Below are positions 1-7,265 of a stretch of DNA of 15,806 nt, piece after piece (position 1 is the stretch's first letter; each line of letters opens with the position of its first letter). Made by a program: the position numbers and the translations under genes. This stretch comes from Anaerolineales bacterium (GTDB lineage: Bacteria > Chloroflexota > Anaerolineae > Anaerolineales > UBA6663). Location: positions 1-15,806 of the forward strand of contig JAGOBN010000023.1 of the NCBI GenBank assembly GCA_017999235.1, written 5' to 3'. The notes under the pieces were generated by a model. It worked only from the letters and a program-made list of their open reading frames with translations. It was not told the origin of the DNA and did no database searches.

Positions 1-1020
1 GACCTGCAGGCCCAGGCCGATCGCGGCGCGGCGATGGACGTCATGACGCGCGGCATTGTCGGCGTGGTGCAGGACCTGTTCGCCCAGGGCCGGATTGACG
101 GTGTGCTGGGGATGGGCGGCTCGGCCGGCACCGGCATTGCCACCGCCGCGATGCGCGCGCTGCCGCTGGGCGTGCCCAAGGTCATGGTCAGCACGCTGGC
201 CTCCGGCGACGTCCGGCCGTACGTGGGCACCAAGGACCTGGTCATGATCCACTCGGTGGTGGACGTGGCCGGCGTCAACCGGATCAGCGCCCGGATCTAC
301 GCCAACGCCGTGGGCGCCGTGCTCGGCATGGCCGAGACTCCGGAGCCCCAGGTGGCCGCCAAACCCTTGATTGCGGCTTCGATGTTCGGCAATACCACGC
401 CGCTGGTGGACCGCTGCCGCGCCACCCTGGAAGGGCGCGGCTATGAAGTGCTGGTGTTCCACGCCGTGGGCACCGGCGGACAGACGATGGAAAGCCTAAT
501 CCAGGATGGCTACTTCGCCGGGGCCTTGGACCTGACCACCACGGAATGGGCGGACGAGCTGGTGGGCGGTGTGCTCACAGCCGGCCCCCGCCGCCTGGAG
601 GCGGCCCCGGCCCGCGGCCTGCCGCAGGTGCTGGCTCCCGGCTGTCTGGATATGGCCAACTTCTGGGCGCGCGAGACCGTGCCGGCCAAGTTCGCGGATC
701 GGCGCTTCTACATCTGGAACCCCAACGTGACGCTCATGCGCACCGACCCGGCCGAGAACGCCGAGCTGGGCCGCATCCTGGCCGAGAAGGCCAGCCGCTC
801 CAGCGGGCCGGTGGCCTTCTATCTGCCGCTGAAGGGCGTCTCCATGTTGGATGCGCCGGGCAAGGAATTCTGGTGGCCGGAGGCCGACCAGGCCTTGTTT
901 GACGCGATCAAACGCCACCGCCGGCCGGATATCCCGGTGGTGGAGCTGGACTGCAACATCAACGACCCGGAATTTGCCGACGCCTGCACCGACCAACTGC
1001 AGCGTTTCCTGACCGCCTGA
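1..1020 (+). CDS. Tm-1-like ATP-binding domain protein (UPF0261), copy 1, 5'-truncated by window edge
   Basis: The reading frame is open from base 1, so the start lies outside the window. Alignment by eye with the complete copy at 5966 puts visible residue 1 at about residue 64 of that protein, so roughly 63 residues are missing; the ATG at base 34 is internal. The 339 visible residues show family hallmarks: a glycine-rich nucleotide-binding loop GMGGSAGT (visible residues 37-44), MRALPLGVPKVMVST, the block VGTKDLVMIHSVVD, and a C-terminal region with LDMANFW, NPNVTLMRT and NINDPEFA. In tomato Tm-1 the equivalent N-terminal domain binds ATP and is fused to a TIM barrel like the one encoded at 1498. 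The bacterial enzyme's reaction is not known to me. This copy keeps the canonical GGSxGT loop, unlike copy 2. Family assignment is firm; function is open. Confidence 0.9.
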   Translation, partial: DLQAQADRGAAMDVMTRGIVGVVQDLFAQGRIDGVLGMGGSAGTGIATAAMRALPLGVPKVMVSTLASGDVRPYVGTKDLVMIHSVVDVAGVNRISARIYANAVGAVLGMAETPEPQVAAKPLIAASMFGNTTPLVDRCRATLEGRGYEVLVFHAVGTGGQTMESLIQDGYFAGALDLTTTEWADELVGGVLTAGPRRLEAAPARGLPQVLAPGCLDMANFWARETVPAKFADRRFYIWNPNVTLMRTDPAENAELGRILAEKASRSSGPVAFYLPLKGVSMLDAPGKEFWWPEADQALFDAIKRHRRPDIPVVELDCNINDPEFADACTDQLQRFLTA

Positions 1021-1044
1021 GGCTGAGCCCGGCAAGGAGCCCTG

Positions 1045-1458
1045 ATGAATACTCGCCCCTATATACCCAAGACCCTGCTGATCTGGATCGGGGGCCTGTT
1101 TATCGCCGGCCTGGCGGCCGGACCGCTGATCAACAGTCTGTCCACGCCGCAGCAGTTGGCAGATAACGTTCTGCTGAATGCCATCCCCTTCATCCTGATC
1201 TTCGTGTCGATCCTGCTGACCTTCATTGCCGTGATCCGGGCGACGGCCAGCGTGCTCAGCCACCGGATTTCCGAAGCCGCTTACCGGCCGGTGGAACGGG
1301 TGCTGATTGGGGGGATTGTGCTGGGCGTGATCGGGATGTTCCAGCCGTGGGCCATGATCTTCTACCAGATCGGTTTCATGGTGCTGCTGTTCTCAACTTT
1401 GGGCTTCATCTTGTGGAGCCACGTCGTCCCCAAACGCACGCGCTCGCTGGGCGAGTGA
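1045..1458 (+). CDS. Small four-helix integral membrane protein, unknown function
   Basis: A 137-residue protein preceded by AAGGAG about 6 bases before the ATG, starting 24 bases after the UPF0261 gene. I do not recognise the family. Hydrophobic stretches lie at about residues 11-29, 43-64, 86-103 and 105-128, suggesting four membrane helices. A basic/polar loop (RATASVLSHRISEAAYRPVER, residues 65-85) sits between helices 2 and 3, and the tail is basic (PKRTRS). There are no cysteines and no obvious cofactor motif. It lies between the two halves of a split Tm-1-type pair, so it is probably co-expressed and may serve as a membrane anchor or small-molecule facilitator for that module. That role is inferred from position only. 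Confidence 0.75.
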   Translation: MNTRPYIPKTLLIWIGGLFIAGLAAGPLINSLSTPQQLADNVLLNAIPFILIFVSILLTFIAVIRATASVLSHRISEAAYRPVERVLIGGIVLGVIGMFQPWAMIFYQIGFMVLLFSTLGFILWSHVVPKRTRSLGE

Positions 1459-1497
1459 GCGCGCCCGGCCGCCGTTGAGCCGCCAAGGAGCGTAACC

Positions 1498-2328
1498 ATG
1501 CCTTTTATCCCGCGAGACGAAGCGCTGCGCCGCCTGCGCGCGCAAGGCGCGGCCGGCCGGCCCATCATCGGCGCCGGCGCCGGCACCGGCATCTCGGCCA
1601 AGTTCGCCGAGCGTGGCGGGGTGGACATCATCATCATCTACAACTCGGGCCGCTACCGCATGGGCGGGCGGGGGAGCCTGGCCGGCCTGCTGCCGTACGG
1701 CGATGCGAACGCCATCGTCCTGGAGATGGGCGGCGAGGTCCTGCCGGTGGTGCAGGACACGCCCGTGCTGGCCGGCGTGTGCGGCACCGACCCGTTCCGG
1801 CTGATGCCCGTCTTCCTGCGCGAGGTCAAAGCCAAGGGGTTCGACGGCGTGCAGAACTTCCCGACCGTCGGCCTGTTCGACGGCGTCTTCCGGGCCAACC
1901 TGGAGGAGACCGGCATGGGCTACGGGCTGGAGGTGGACATGATCCGCCAGGCCCATGCGCTGGATCTGCTCACCTGTCCGTACGTCTTCAACCCGGAGGA
2001 GGCCGTGCGGATGGCCCAGGCCGGCGCCGATGTGCTGGTGCCGCACATGGGTTTGACCACCAAGGGCGCCATTGGCGCGGCCACCGCCCTGACTCTGGAT
2101 GAAGCGGCCCGGCGCGTCCAGGCCATGCGCGATGCGGCCGTGGCCGTCAACCCGGATATCCTGGTCCTGTGCCACGGCGGCCCGATCGCTGAGCCGGAGG
2201 ATGTCAAATATATCCTGGCCCACACCCACGGCATCGCCGGCTTCTTTGGCGCCAGCAGCATCGAGCGCCTGTCGGTCGAGCCGGCCATTGAAAGCCAGGC
2301 GCGCGCCTTTAAGAGCTTGTCGCTATGA
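1498..2328 (+). CDS. Tm-1 C-terminal-type TIM-barrel protein (PEP_hydrolase / 'phosphoenolpyruvate hydrolase' family)
   Basis: A 276-residue TIM barrel with AAGGAG 7 bases before its ATG. It shows the family's signature blocks in order: [19 protein letters not shown] (25-43), the strand [18 protein letters not shown] (43-60), LLPYGDAN (64-71), [16 protein letters not shown] (114-129), [15 protein letters not shown] (136-149), and the C-terminal glycine-rich [12 protein letters not shown] (225-236) with [11 protein letters not shown] (248-258). This domain forms the C-terminal half of plant/fungal Tm-1 proteins and is related to the PEP mutase/isocitrate lyase superfamily, so it could cleave or hydrolyse a C-C or C-O bond of a 2-oxo acid. 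Despite the family name I know of no firmly established reaction. It overlaps the next gene by 4 bases (ATGA), implying coupled translation with the FAD oxidase. Confidence 0.88.
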   Translation: MPFIPRDEALRRLRAQGAAGRPIIGAGAGTGISAKFAERGGVDIIIIYNSGRYRMGGRGSLAGLLPYGDANAIVLEMGGEVLPVVQDTPVLAGVCGTDPFRLMPVFLREVKAKGFDGVQNFPTVGLFDGVFRANLEETGMGYGLEVDMIRQAHALDLLTCPYVFNPEEAVRMAQAGADVLVPHMGLTTKGAIGAATALTLDEAARRVQAMRDAAVAVNPDILVLCHGGPIAEPEDVKYILAHTHGIAGFFGASSIERLSVEPAIESQARAFKSLSL

Positions 2329-3779
2329 GCCTTTTTCGCGGATATCACATGGGGATGGTTCTGAGCGAGCTGGTCGACATCGTCGGCGAGGCCCACGTCT
2401 CGACGCGCGAAAGCGACCGCCTGGCTTACGCCACCGACTGGTGGTGGGTGCCGCAGATGTGGCTGGACCGCGCCGAAGAGCCGGTCATGCCGGACGTGAT
2501 CGTGCATCCCGGCTCGCCCGAGGAAATTGCCCGGGTGCTGCAGGTGGCCAACACCTACCGGATCCCGGTCGTGCCCTGGGGCGGGGGCTCCGGCACGCAG
2601 GGCGGGGCCACCCCGATCTACGGCGGCATCCTGCTGGACGTCAAGCGCCTGGATAAGCTGATCGAGATTGACGAGGTCTCGATGACGGTGACGGCGCAGG
2701 CCGGCCTCAACGGCACCCAGCTGGAATGGGCGCTGAACGAAAAAGGCCTGACTCTGCCGCACTACCCGGCTTCGGCCAACTGCGCCACGCTGGGCGGCTA
2801 CCTGGCGGCGCGGGGCTCCGGCACCATCTCCACCAAATATGGCAAGGCCGAGGACCTGGTGCTGTCGATCCAAATTGTGCTGCCGGATGGCACGATCACG
2901 CGCACCCCGCCGGTTCGCAGCCATGCCACTGGTCCGGGTCTGCTGAACTTCCTGGTGGGCTCCGAAGGCACCATGGGCGTGATCACCGAAGCCACCATGC
3001 AGATCGAGCGCCAGCCGGAGACGCGCTTGTTCCGGGCGGTGCTGTTCGAAGACCTGAACAAGGCGCTGGAGGCCGGCCGGCGCATCATGACGGCGCGCCT
3101 GCAGCCGACGGTCATCCGCCTGTACGACCAGGCCTCCACCGTGTCGCTGGTCAAGCGCGTGCTCGGCCTGGACCTGCAGGGCGCGTACATGGTCCTGGGC
3201 TTCGACGGCTTCCCCGAGATCGCGGCCGCGCAGGAGAAACGCGCCCTGGACATCTGCGCGGACCTGGGCGCGCGCGACCTGGGGCGCGAGCCGGGCGAAG
3301 AGTGGTGGCACCATCGCTACGACTTCTACTACCCGCCGCTGGGCCTGTCCTTGCCCAAGCTATACGGGACGATCGAGACCGTCTCGACTTTCGCCAATAT
3401 CGAGAAGCTCTACTGGGCCAAGAAACACGCCATCGAAGACGGCTTCGCGCAGTGGAAGACGCGGTACATCGCCCACTTCTCGCACTGGTTCCCGTGGGGC
3501 GTCATGGTCTACGACCGCTTCATTGTGGATGAGCCGCCCGCGGACGCGCGCGAAGTCCTGCGCCTGCACAACAACATCTGGACGGTCGCGGCGCGGACTT
3601 CGCTGGCCCATGGCGGCATGTTGAACGAACACCACGGCATCGGGCTGAAGCTCGGCCGCCTGATGCGCGAGCAGTACGGCGCCGGCTGGCCGGCCATGGA
3701 CGCGCTCAAGCAGACCCTGGATCCGCGCGGCATCATGAATCCCGGCAAGCTCGGGTTCAGCGTAGGCCCCGCCGCCTGA
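2325..3779 (+). CDS. FAD-binding oxidoreductase, VAO/GlcD-AGPS type
   Basis: A 484-residue flavoprotein of the PCMH/VAO fold, probably oxidising an alpha-hydroxy acid or sugar acid and passing electrons to the adjacent Fe-S protein. Visible features: the FAD pyrophosphate loop [13 protein letters not shown] (82-94), a second FAD segment [17 protein letters not shown] (151-167), [12 protein letters not shown] (212-223), and a C-terminal cap with HHGIG (436-440) and the end motif [13 protein letters not shown] (465-477). The HHG motif and the [12 protein letters not shown] segment (327-338) recall alkyldihydroxyacetonephosphate synthase more than E. coli GlcD. The start at 2325 overlaps the upstream stop as ATGA and has no clear Shine-Dalgarno; in-frame ATGs at 2349 and 2355 are plausible alternatives because conserved sequence begins near residue 11. 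Family firm; substrate unknown. Confidence 0.88.
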   Translation: MSLFRGYHMGMVLSELVDIVGEAHVSTRESDRLAYATDWWWVPQMWLDRAEEPVMPDVIVHPGSPEEIARVLQVANTYRIPVVPWGGGSGTQGGATPIYGGILLDVKRLDKLIEIDEVSMTVTAQAGLNGTQLEWALNEKGLTLPHYPASANCATLGGYLAARGSGTISTKYGKAEDLVLSIQIVLPDGTITRTPPVRSHATGPGLLNFLVGSEGTMGVITEATMQIERQPETRLFRAVLFEDLNKALEAGRRIMTARLQPTVIRLYDQASTVSLVKRVLGLDLQGAYMVLGFDGFPEIAAAQEKRALDICADLGARDLGREPGEEWWHHRYDFYYPPLGLSLPKLYGTIETVSTFANIEKLYWAKKHAIEDGFAQWKTRYIAHFSHWFPWGVMVYDRFIVDEPPADAREVLRLHNNIWTVAARTSLAHGGMLNEHHGIGLKLGRLMREQYGAGWPAMDALKQTLDPRGIMNPGKLGFSVGPAA

Positions 3780-3801
3780 CTTTTTGGATGACTGTGAGCC
3801 T

Positions 3802-4890
3802 ATGAGCCTCTCCGATCACGCCCCGGTTTACAACCTGTGCCGCTTCTGCCTGATGTGCCGGCATACCTGCCCGGTGGGCCGCGCCACCAAGCGCGAAGCC
3901 ACCACGCCCCACGGCTGGGCGCTGTTGATCTCGTCCGTGGACCGCGGGCAGATCCAGTGGAACGCGGACACCGTGGACACGCTCTATCAGTGCGCGCAGT
4001 GCGGGCTGTGTTACGCCAACTGCGTCACCGATCAGCCCTTGCCGTCGGCCATTGCCGCGGCCCGCGCGCATGTGGCGGCGGCCGGCCTGGCGCCGCAGGC
4101 CGTGGCGGAGGTGGAGGCGCGCCTGCGCGAGTGGGGCAACCCCTTCCGGGCCGAAGCGCCCCGGCCGGCCGCGGGCCAAGCTCCCGCCGCTTTGTTTGTC
4201 GGCGCCGCCGCCCACCATCTGCGGCCGGCCGCCCTGGCCGCCGCCCGCCGTCTGTTGGACGCGCTGGGCCTCGCCTACGTACCCATCGCCCAGGGTCTGA
4301 GCTCCGCCTATCTGCCGTTCGCGCTGGGCCTGCCGGCCACGGCCCGCACGCTGGGCCAAGCCGCCCTGCAGGAGCTGGCGGCGGCGGGCAGCACCCGGCT
4401 GATTGTGCTGACCCCGGAAGACCGGCGCGCCTTCACCGACGCCTTGCCGGAATTGGGCCTGCCGCTGCCGGACGGGGTGGTGGTGGTGGAGTTGATGACC
4501 TTGCTGGCCGAGGCCGTGGCGGCTGGCCGGCTGCAGTTCCGGCCGGTCACGCCGGCGCTGACGTATCACGATCCCGCGCACACCCCGCATTTCCCCGGCC
4601 GCGCGGCGGAAGCCCGGCGCGTGCTGGCCGCGCTGACGCCGGCCCTGCGCGAGCTGTTCTGGCGGGAGGGCCGCGCCGCGCCGGGCGGCAGTGTGGGCGG
4701 GCTGCGCTTCACGCATCCGGCCCTGGCCGAGCAGCTGACGCGCGAGCGGCTGGCCGAAGCCGCCGCCACCGGCGCCGAACTGCTGGTGACCGAGGACCCG
4801 GCGGCCCTGGATCATTTTGAAGCCCAGGCTGACCCGGCCGTCATTCGGGTGGCCGGCCTGTATGAATTGCTGGCTCAGCAGTTGGTGTGA
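3802..4890 (+). CDS. Two-[4Fe-4S] ferredoxin-domain protein with degenerate CCG domains (GlcF/HdrD-like)
   Basis: The protein has 362 residues from the ATG at 3802; an in-frame TTG at 3784 would add six residues. Two CxxCxxCxxxC motifs (Cys13/16/19/23 and Cys64/67/70/74) bind two [4Fe-4S] clusters. The rest aligns by eye with the tandem CCG domains of glycolate oxidase GlcF and heterodisulfide reductase HdrD: LFVGAAA (131-137), TYHDPAH (254-260), GRAAPGGSVGG (290-300) and TGAELLVTEDPAA (323-335). Every cysteine expected in these blocks is replaced (DPCH to DPAH, CCG to APG, CPxC to DPAA), and there is no cysteine after residue 74. The likely role is an electron relay from the FAD protein to quinone or another acceptor, without the CCG-bound cofactor. 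It starts 22 bases after the flavoprotein gene, so the two probably form one complex. Confidence 0.85.
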   Translation: MSLSDHAPVYNLCRFCLMCRHTCPVGRATKREATTPHGWALLISSVDRGQIQWNADTVDTLYQCAQCGLCYANCVTDQPLPSAIAAARAHVAAAGLAPQAVAEVEARLREWGNPFRAEAPRPAAGQAPAALFVGAAAHHLRPAALAAARRLLDALGLAYVPIAQGLSSAYLPFALGLPATARTLGQAALQELAAAGSTRLIVLTPEDRRAFTDALPELGLPLPDGVVVVELMTLLAEAVAAGRLQFRPVTPALTYHDPAHTPHFPGRAAEARRVLAALTPALRELFWREGRAAPGGSVGGLRFTHPALAEQLTRERLAEAAATGAELLVTEDPAALDHFEAQADPAVIRVAGLYELLAQQLV

Positions 4891-4970
4891 GTGCCCGTCC
4901 GGAGGTGACGCTGACCGACCATCTGAATTTGCTCCCGCCCTCACCCGCTTACGTTCTCACTTTCATTTCT

Positions 4971-4975
4971 GGAGG
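4971..4975 (+). promoter_or_regulatory. Ribosome binding site of the epimerase-like gene
   Basis: GGAGG lies 8 bases before the ATG at 4984 and fixes that start. The preceding 93-base gap (4891-4983) contains no convincing promoter pair or hairpin. Confidence 0.75.
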
Positions 4976-4983
4976 CCAAGACC

Positions 4984-5880
4984 ATGTTTCTGTCGATGCA
5001 CAACTGGATGCGCGCCGAACCGATCGAATTGACCATCCGGCGCCTGGCGAAGTTCGGCTACGACTCGATTGAAATCAGCGGCGAACCCGAGAAGTACGAC
5101 ACCAAGGTTGTCCGCAAGCTCCTGCAAGAACACAAACTTACCTGCTGGGGCTCGGTCAGCCTGATGTTCGCCGGCCGCGACTTGATCCATGCGGACCCGG
5201 CGGTGCGCGCCAGCAGCGTCAAGTACATCAAGGACTGCGTCACCATGGTGTACGAGCTGGGCGGCCGCGAGATGACCATCGTGCCTTCGCAGGTCGGCAA
5301 AGTGGTCCCGATGGACACGCCCGAAGTGGAATGGGCGTGGTGCGTCGAAGGGTTGAAGGAAATCTATGCCCACAGCGAGCCGCTGGGCGTCCGCCTAGCC
5401 CTCGAGCCGCTCAACCGCTTTGAGACCAACTTCCTCAACCGCCACGACCAGGCCCTCAAGCTGGCCGAGGCCGTCGGCCCCAACTGCGGTGTCTGCCTGG
5501 ACGCCTTCCACATCAACATCGAGGAAAAAGACCTGCACCAGGCCATCATCGCCACCGGCCCGCGGCTGGTGGATTTCCACGTGGCCGACAACAACCGCAT
5601 GGCCTGCGGCCAGGGCTCGTATGACTGGACCAAGGTGGTGCGCACGCTCAAGCAGGCCGGCTACGACAACGCCCTGACCGTCGAATTCGTGGCGCCGCTG
5701 GATCGCACGCCCGCCAACCCCTATCCGGACGCGCTGGCCACCACGCCCGATCCGGAGCTGACGCCCGAGCAGTTCAAGTTCATCCAGGACCATGGCTCCG
5801 GCGTGCTGACCGAGAAGTTCTACTCCGGGCTGGTCGAGGTCTGCGCCAAGACCCTGCGCCACGCCATCGAAATGGCTTAG
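4984..5880 (+). CDS. Sugar epimerase/isomerase TIM barrel, D-tagatose 3-epimerase-like
   Basis: A 298-residue AP-endonuclease-2/xylose isomerase-like TIM barrel with a good GGAGG site. A complete metal-binding set is visible: Glu141 in LEPLNRFET, Asp173 in CLDAFHINIEE, His199 in VDFHVADNN, and Glu234 in LTVEFVAP. The spacing (32, 26, 35) is almost that of D-tagatose 3-epimerase (Glu152/Asp185/His211/Glu246 in the Pseudomonas enzyme), which also has an EPLNRFE block. It should therefore use Mn2+ or a similar ion to epimerise a ketose or keto-sugar by proton transfer. A region of about 25 residues with acidic and proline-rich sequence (244-268) extends the barrel after the last metal ligand. 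The actual sugar cannot be read from the sequence; isomerisation of a keto-intermediate made by the dehydrogenase at 9227 is possible. Confidence 0.85.
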   Translation: MFLSMHNWMRAEPIELTIRRLAKFGYDSIEISGEPEKYDTKVVRKLLQEHKLTCWGSVSLMFAGRDLIHADPAVRASSVKYIKDCVTMVYELGGREMTIVPSQVGKVVPMDTPEVEWAWCVEGLKEIYAHSEPLGVRLALEPLNRFETNFLNRHDQALKLAEAVGPNCGVCLDAFHINIEEKDLHQAIIATGPRLVDFHVADNNRMACGQGSYDWTKVVRTLKQAGYDNALTVEFVAPLDRTPANPYPDALATTPDPELTPEQFKFIQDHGSGVLTEKFYSGLVEVCAKTLRHAIEMA

Positions 5881-5894
5881 TGACTTAGCCCCCA

Positions 5895-5940
5895 GTCTGG
5901 CGGCCGGGTGACCCCGCAAGGGGCCGCCCGGCTGCCGGAC
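5895..5940 (+). promoter_or_regulatory. 21-bp stem-loop with GCAA tetraloop
   Basis: The arms 5895-5915 and 5920-5940 pair over 21 positions with one A-C mismatch and three G-U wobbles, closed by four G-C pairs around a GCAA (GNRA) loop at 5916-5919. No T-run follows, so it is not a textbook intrinsic terminator. It lies between the stop at 5880 and the ATG at 5966, a gene with no visible Shine-Dalgarno. It may protect or end the upstream transcript, or attenuate expression of the downstream gene. Confidence 0.6.
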
Positions 5941-5965
5941 GCCGCCCGCCCGACCACCCAACGTC

Positions 5966-7192
5966 ATGACCACGATCCTGCTCATCGGCACCCTCGACAC
6001 CAAAGGCGTAGAGATTGGCTACTGCCGGGATACGCTCAAGCGCCTGGGCGCCGAGGTCCTCGTGCTGGATTCGGGCATCCTGGGCGAGGCGCTGACTATC
6101 ACGGCCGACTTCCCGCGCGCGGCCGTGGCCGAGGCCGCCGGCTACACGCTGGACCAGCTGCGGAACGCCGGCTCGCGCGGCGCGGCCGTGGAGCGCATGA
6201 AGGAAGGCGTGAAGCACCTGACGCTCGACCTGCTGCGCCAGGGCCGGCTGGACGGTGTGCTGTGCCTGGGCGGCGCGGAAGGCGCCATTATGGGGTCGGT
6301 GGCCATGCGCGCCCTGCCGCTCGGAATCCCCAAGCTGATCGTCACCCCCATCGCCTCCGGCCGGCGCCATTTCGGGATGCTCATCGGCGACCTGGATATC
6401 ACCGTGATGCACTCCGTGGTGGATATCCTGGGCCTGAACCCGGTCAGCACCGTCGTCTACGACAACGCCTGTGCCGCCGTCCTGGGCATGGCCCAGCACG
6501 GATCGCGCTTCAAGCCGGCGCCGCCTGGCAGCCGCTTTGTCGGCGTGACGATGCTCGGGCAATCGACTCCAGGGGTCATGGTAATGCGCGACCGGCTGGC
6601 CGCGCATGGCTATGAAGCCGTGATCTTCCACGCCAACGGCGTCGGCGGGCCGGCCATGGAGAAGTTTGCCGAATTGGGCACCTTCGTGGGCGTGGTGGAT
6701 TACACCACCAATGAACTCGCCTGCGCCGAGGTGGGCGGCTTCCACATCCCGCCGCCCGACCGCCTGGAGCGCGTGGGCGCGGTGGGACTGCCGCAGATCG
6801 TGGTCCCCGGCAACGTGGACCTGACTACGCATGGCACGCCCGGCACCCTGTCCGAGACCATGCGCAACCGGCCCTTGTACTATCACAACCCGGAGATGAC
6901 GCTGTGCCGTACGCTCAAACCGGAGATGGCGGCCATTGGAGCCGCCATGGCGCGCAAACTCAACGCCGCCCTCGGCCCGGTGGTGGTGATGGTGCCCACC
7001 GGCGGCTTGTCCCAGCCCAACCGGCCGGGTGGTGTCTTCTGGGATCCGGACGCTGACGCCGCGCTGCTGGACGCCCTGCGGGCCGGCCTGCGGGCCGATA
7101 TCCCGCTCATTCCCGTCGCGGCGCACTTGAACGACGCCGTTTTCGCCGAGCGGGTGGCGGACGAATTCCTGAAATTGATGGCCGGCCGCTGA
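5966..7192 (+). CDS. Tm-1-like domain protein (UPF0261), copy 2, divergent nucleotide loop
   Basis: A complete 408-residue UPF0261 protein. It begins with the family's GTLDTKG motif (8-14), has LCLGGAEGAIMG (99-110) followed by MRALPLGIPKLIVTPIASG, then LDITVMHSVVD (143-153), and a C-terminal half with YHNPEMTLCRT, GGVFWDPDADAALLDAL and HLNDAVFAE. It is clearly paralogous to the gene at the left edge. Where copy 1 keeps the canonical GGSxGT loop and the LDMANFW block, this copy has GGAEGA and VDLTTHG. It may thus use a different ligand or act as a non-nucleotide-binding partner. No Shine-Dalgarno is visible before the ATG, the first in-frame start in the interval, and a strong hairpin lies just upstream. 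Its neighbour is a creatininase-family gene, not a Tm-1-type TIM barrel. Confidence 0.88.
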   Translation: MTTILLIGTLDTKGVEIGYCRDTLKRLGAEVLVLDSGILGEALTITADFPRAAVAEAAGYTLDQLRNAGSRGAAVERMKEGVKHLTLDLLRQGRLDGVLCLGGAEGAIMGSVAMRALPLGIPKLIVTPIASGRRHFGMLIGDLDITVMHSVVDILGLNPVSTVVYDNACAAVLGMAQHGSRFKPAPPGSRFVGVTMLGQSTPGVMVMRDRLAAHGYEAVIFHANGVGGPAMEKFAELGTFVGVVDYTTNELACAEVGGFHIPPPDRLERVGAVGLPQIVVPGNVDLTTHGTPGTLSETMRNRPLYYHNPEMTLCRTLKPEMAAIGAAMARKLNAALGPVVVMVPTGGLSQPNRPGGVFWDPDADAALLDALRAGLRADIPLIPVAAHLNDAVFAERVADEFLKLMAGR

Positions 7193-7252
7193 CCCTTATC
7201 AACCCCTGACTGATGATGGGTCGCCGCCCGGCCCGGTCTCAGTGTTTGCACG

Positions 7253-7258
7253 AAAGGA
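7253..7258 (+). promoter_or_regulatory. Ribosome binding site deciding the start of the creatininase-family gene
   Basis: AAAGGA ends 7 bases before the ATG at 7266. This favours that start over an in-frame GTG at 7242, which has no binding site in front of it. Confidence 0.65.
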
Positions 7259-7265
7259 CGTATCC

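Noticed and set aside
1920..3314. 464-residue antisense open frame opposite the TIM barrel and FAD oxidase
   Set aside because: It spans the junction of two clear sense genes and shows no motif, so it is a composition artefact.
3784..3801. TTG start adding six residues to the Fe-S protein
   Set aside because: The ATG at 3802 leaves all cluster cysteines intact, and the TTG has no better binding site. It remains possible but less likely.
1551..4860. Many GGCCGGC/CCGGCCGG words as a possible dispersed repeat
   Set aside because: Within genes they mostly encode Ala-Gly or Gly-Arg with preferred GC-rich codons. Without a genome-wide count they cannot be called a repeat family.
4929..4955. TTGCTC/TACGTT as a sigma-70-like promoter before the gene at 4984
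   Set aside because: The spacing is 15 bases and the -10 box matches only about three of six consensus positions, so this is below what I would support.
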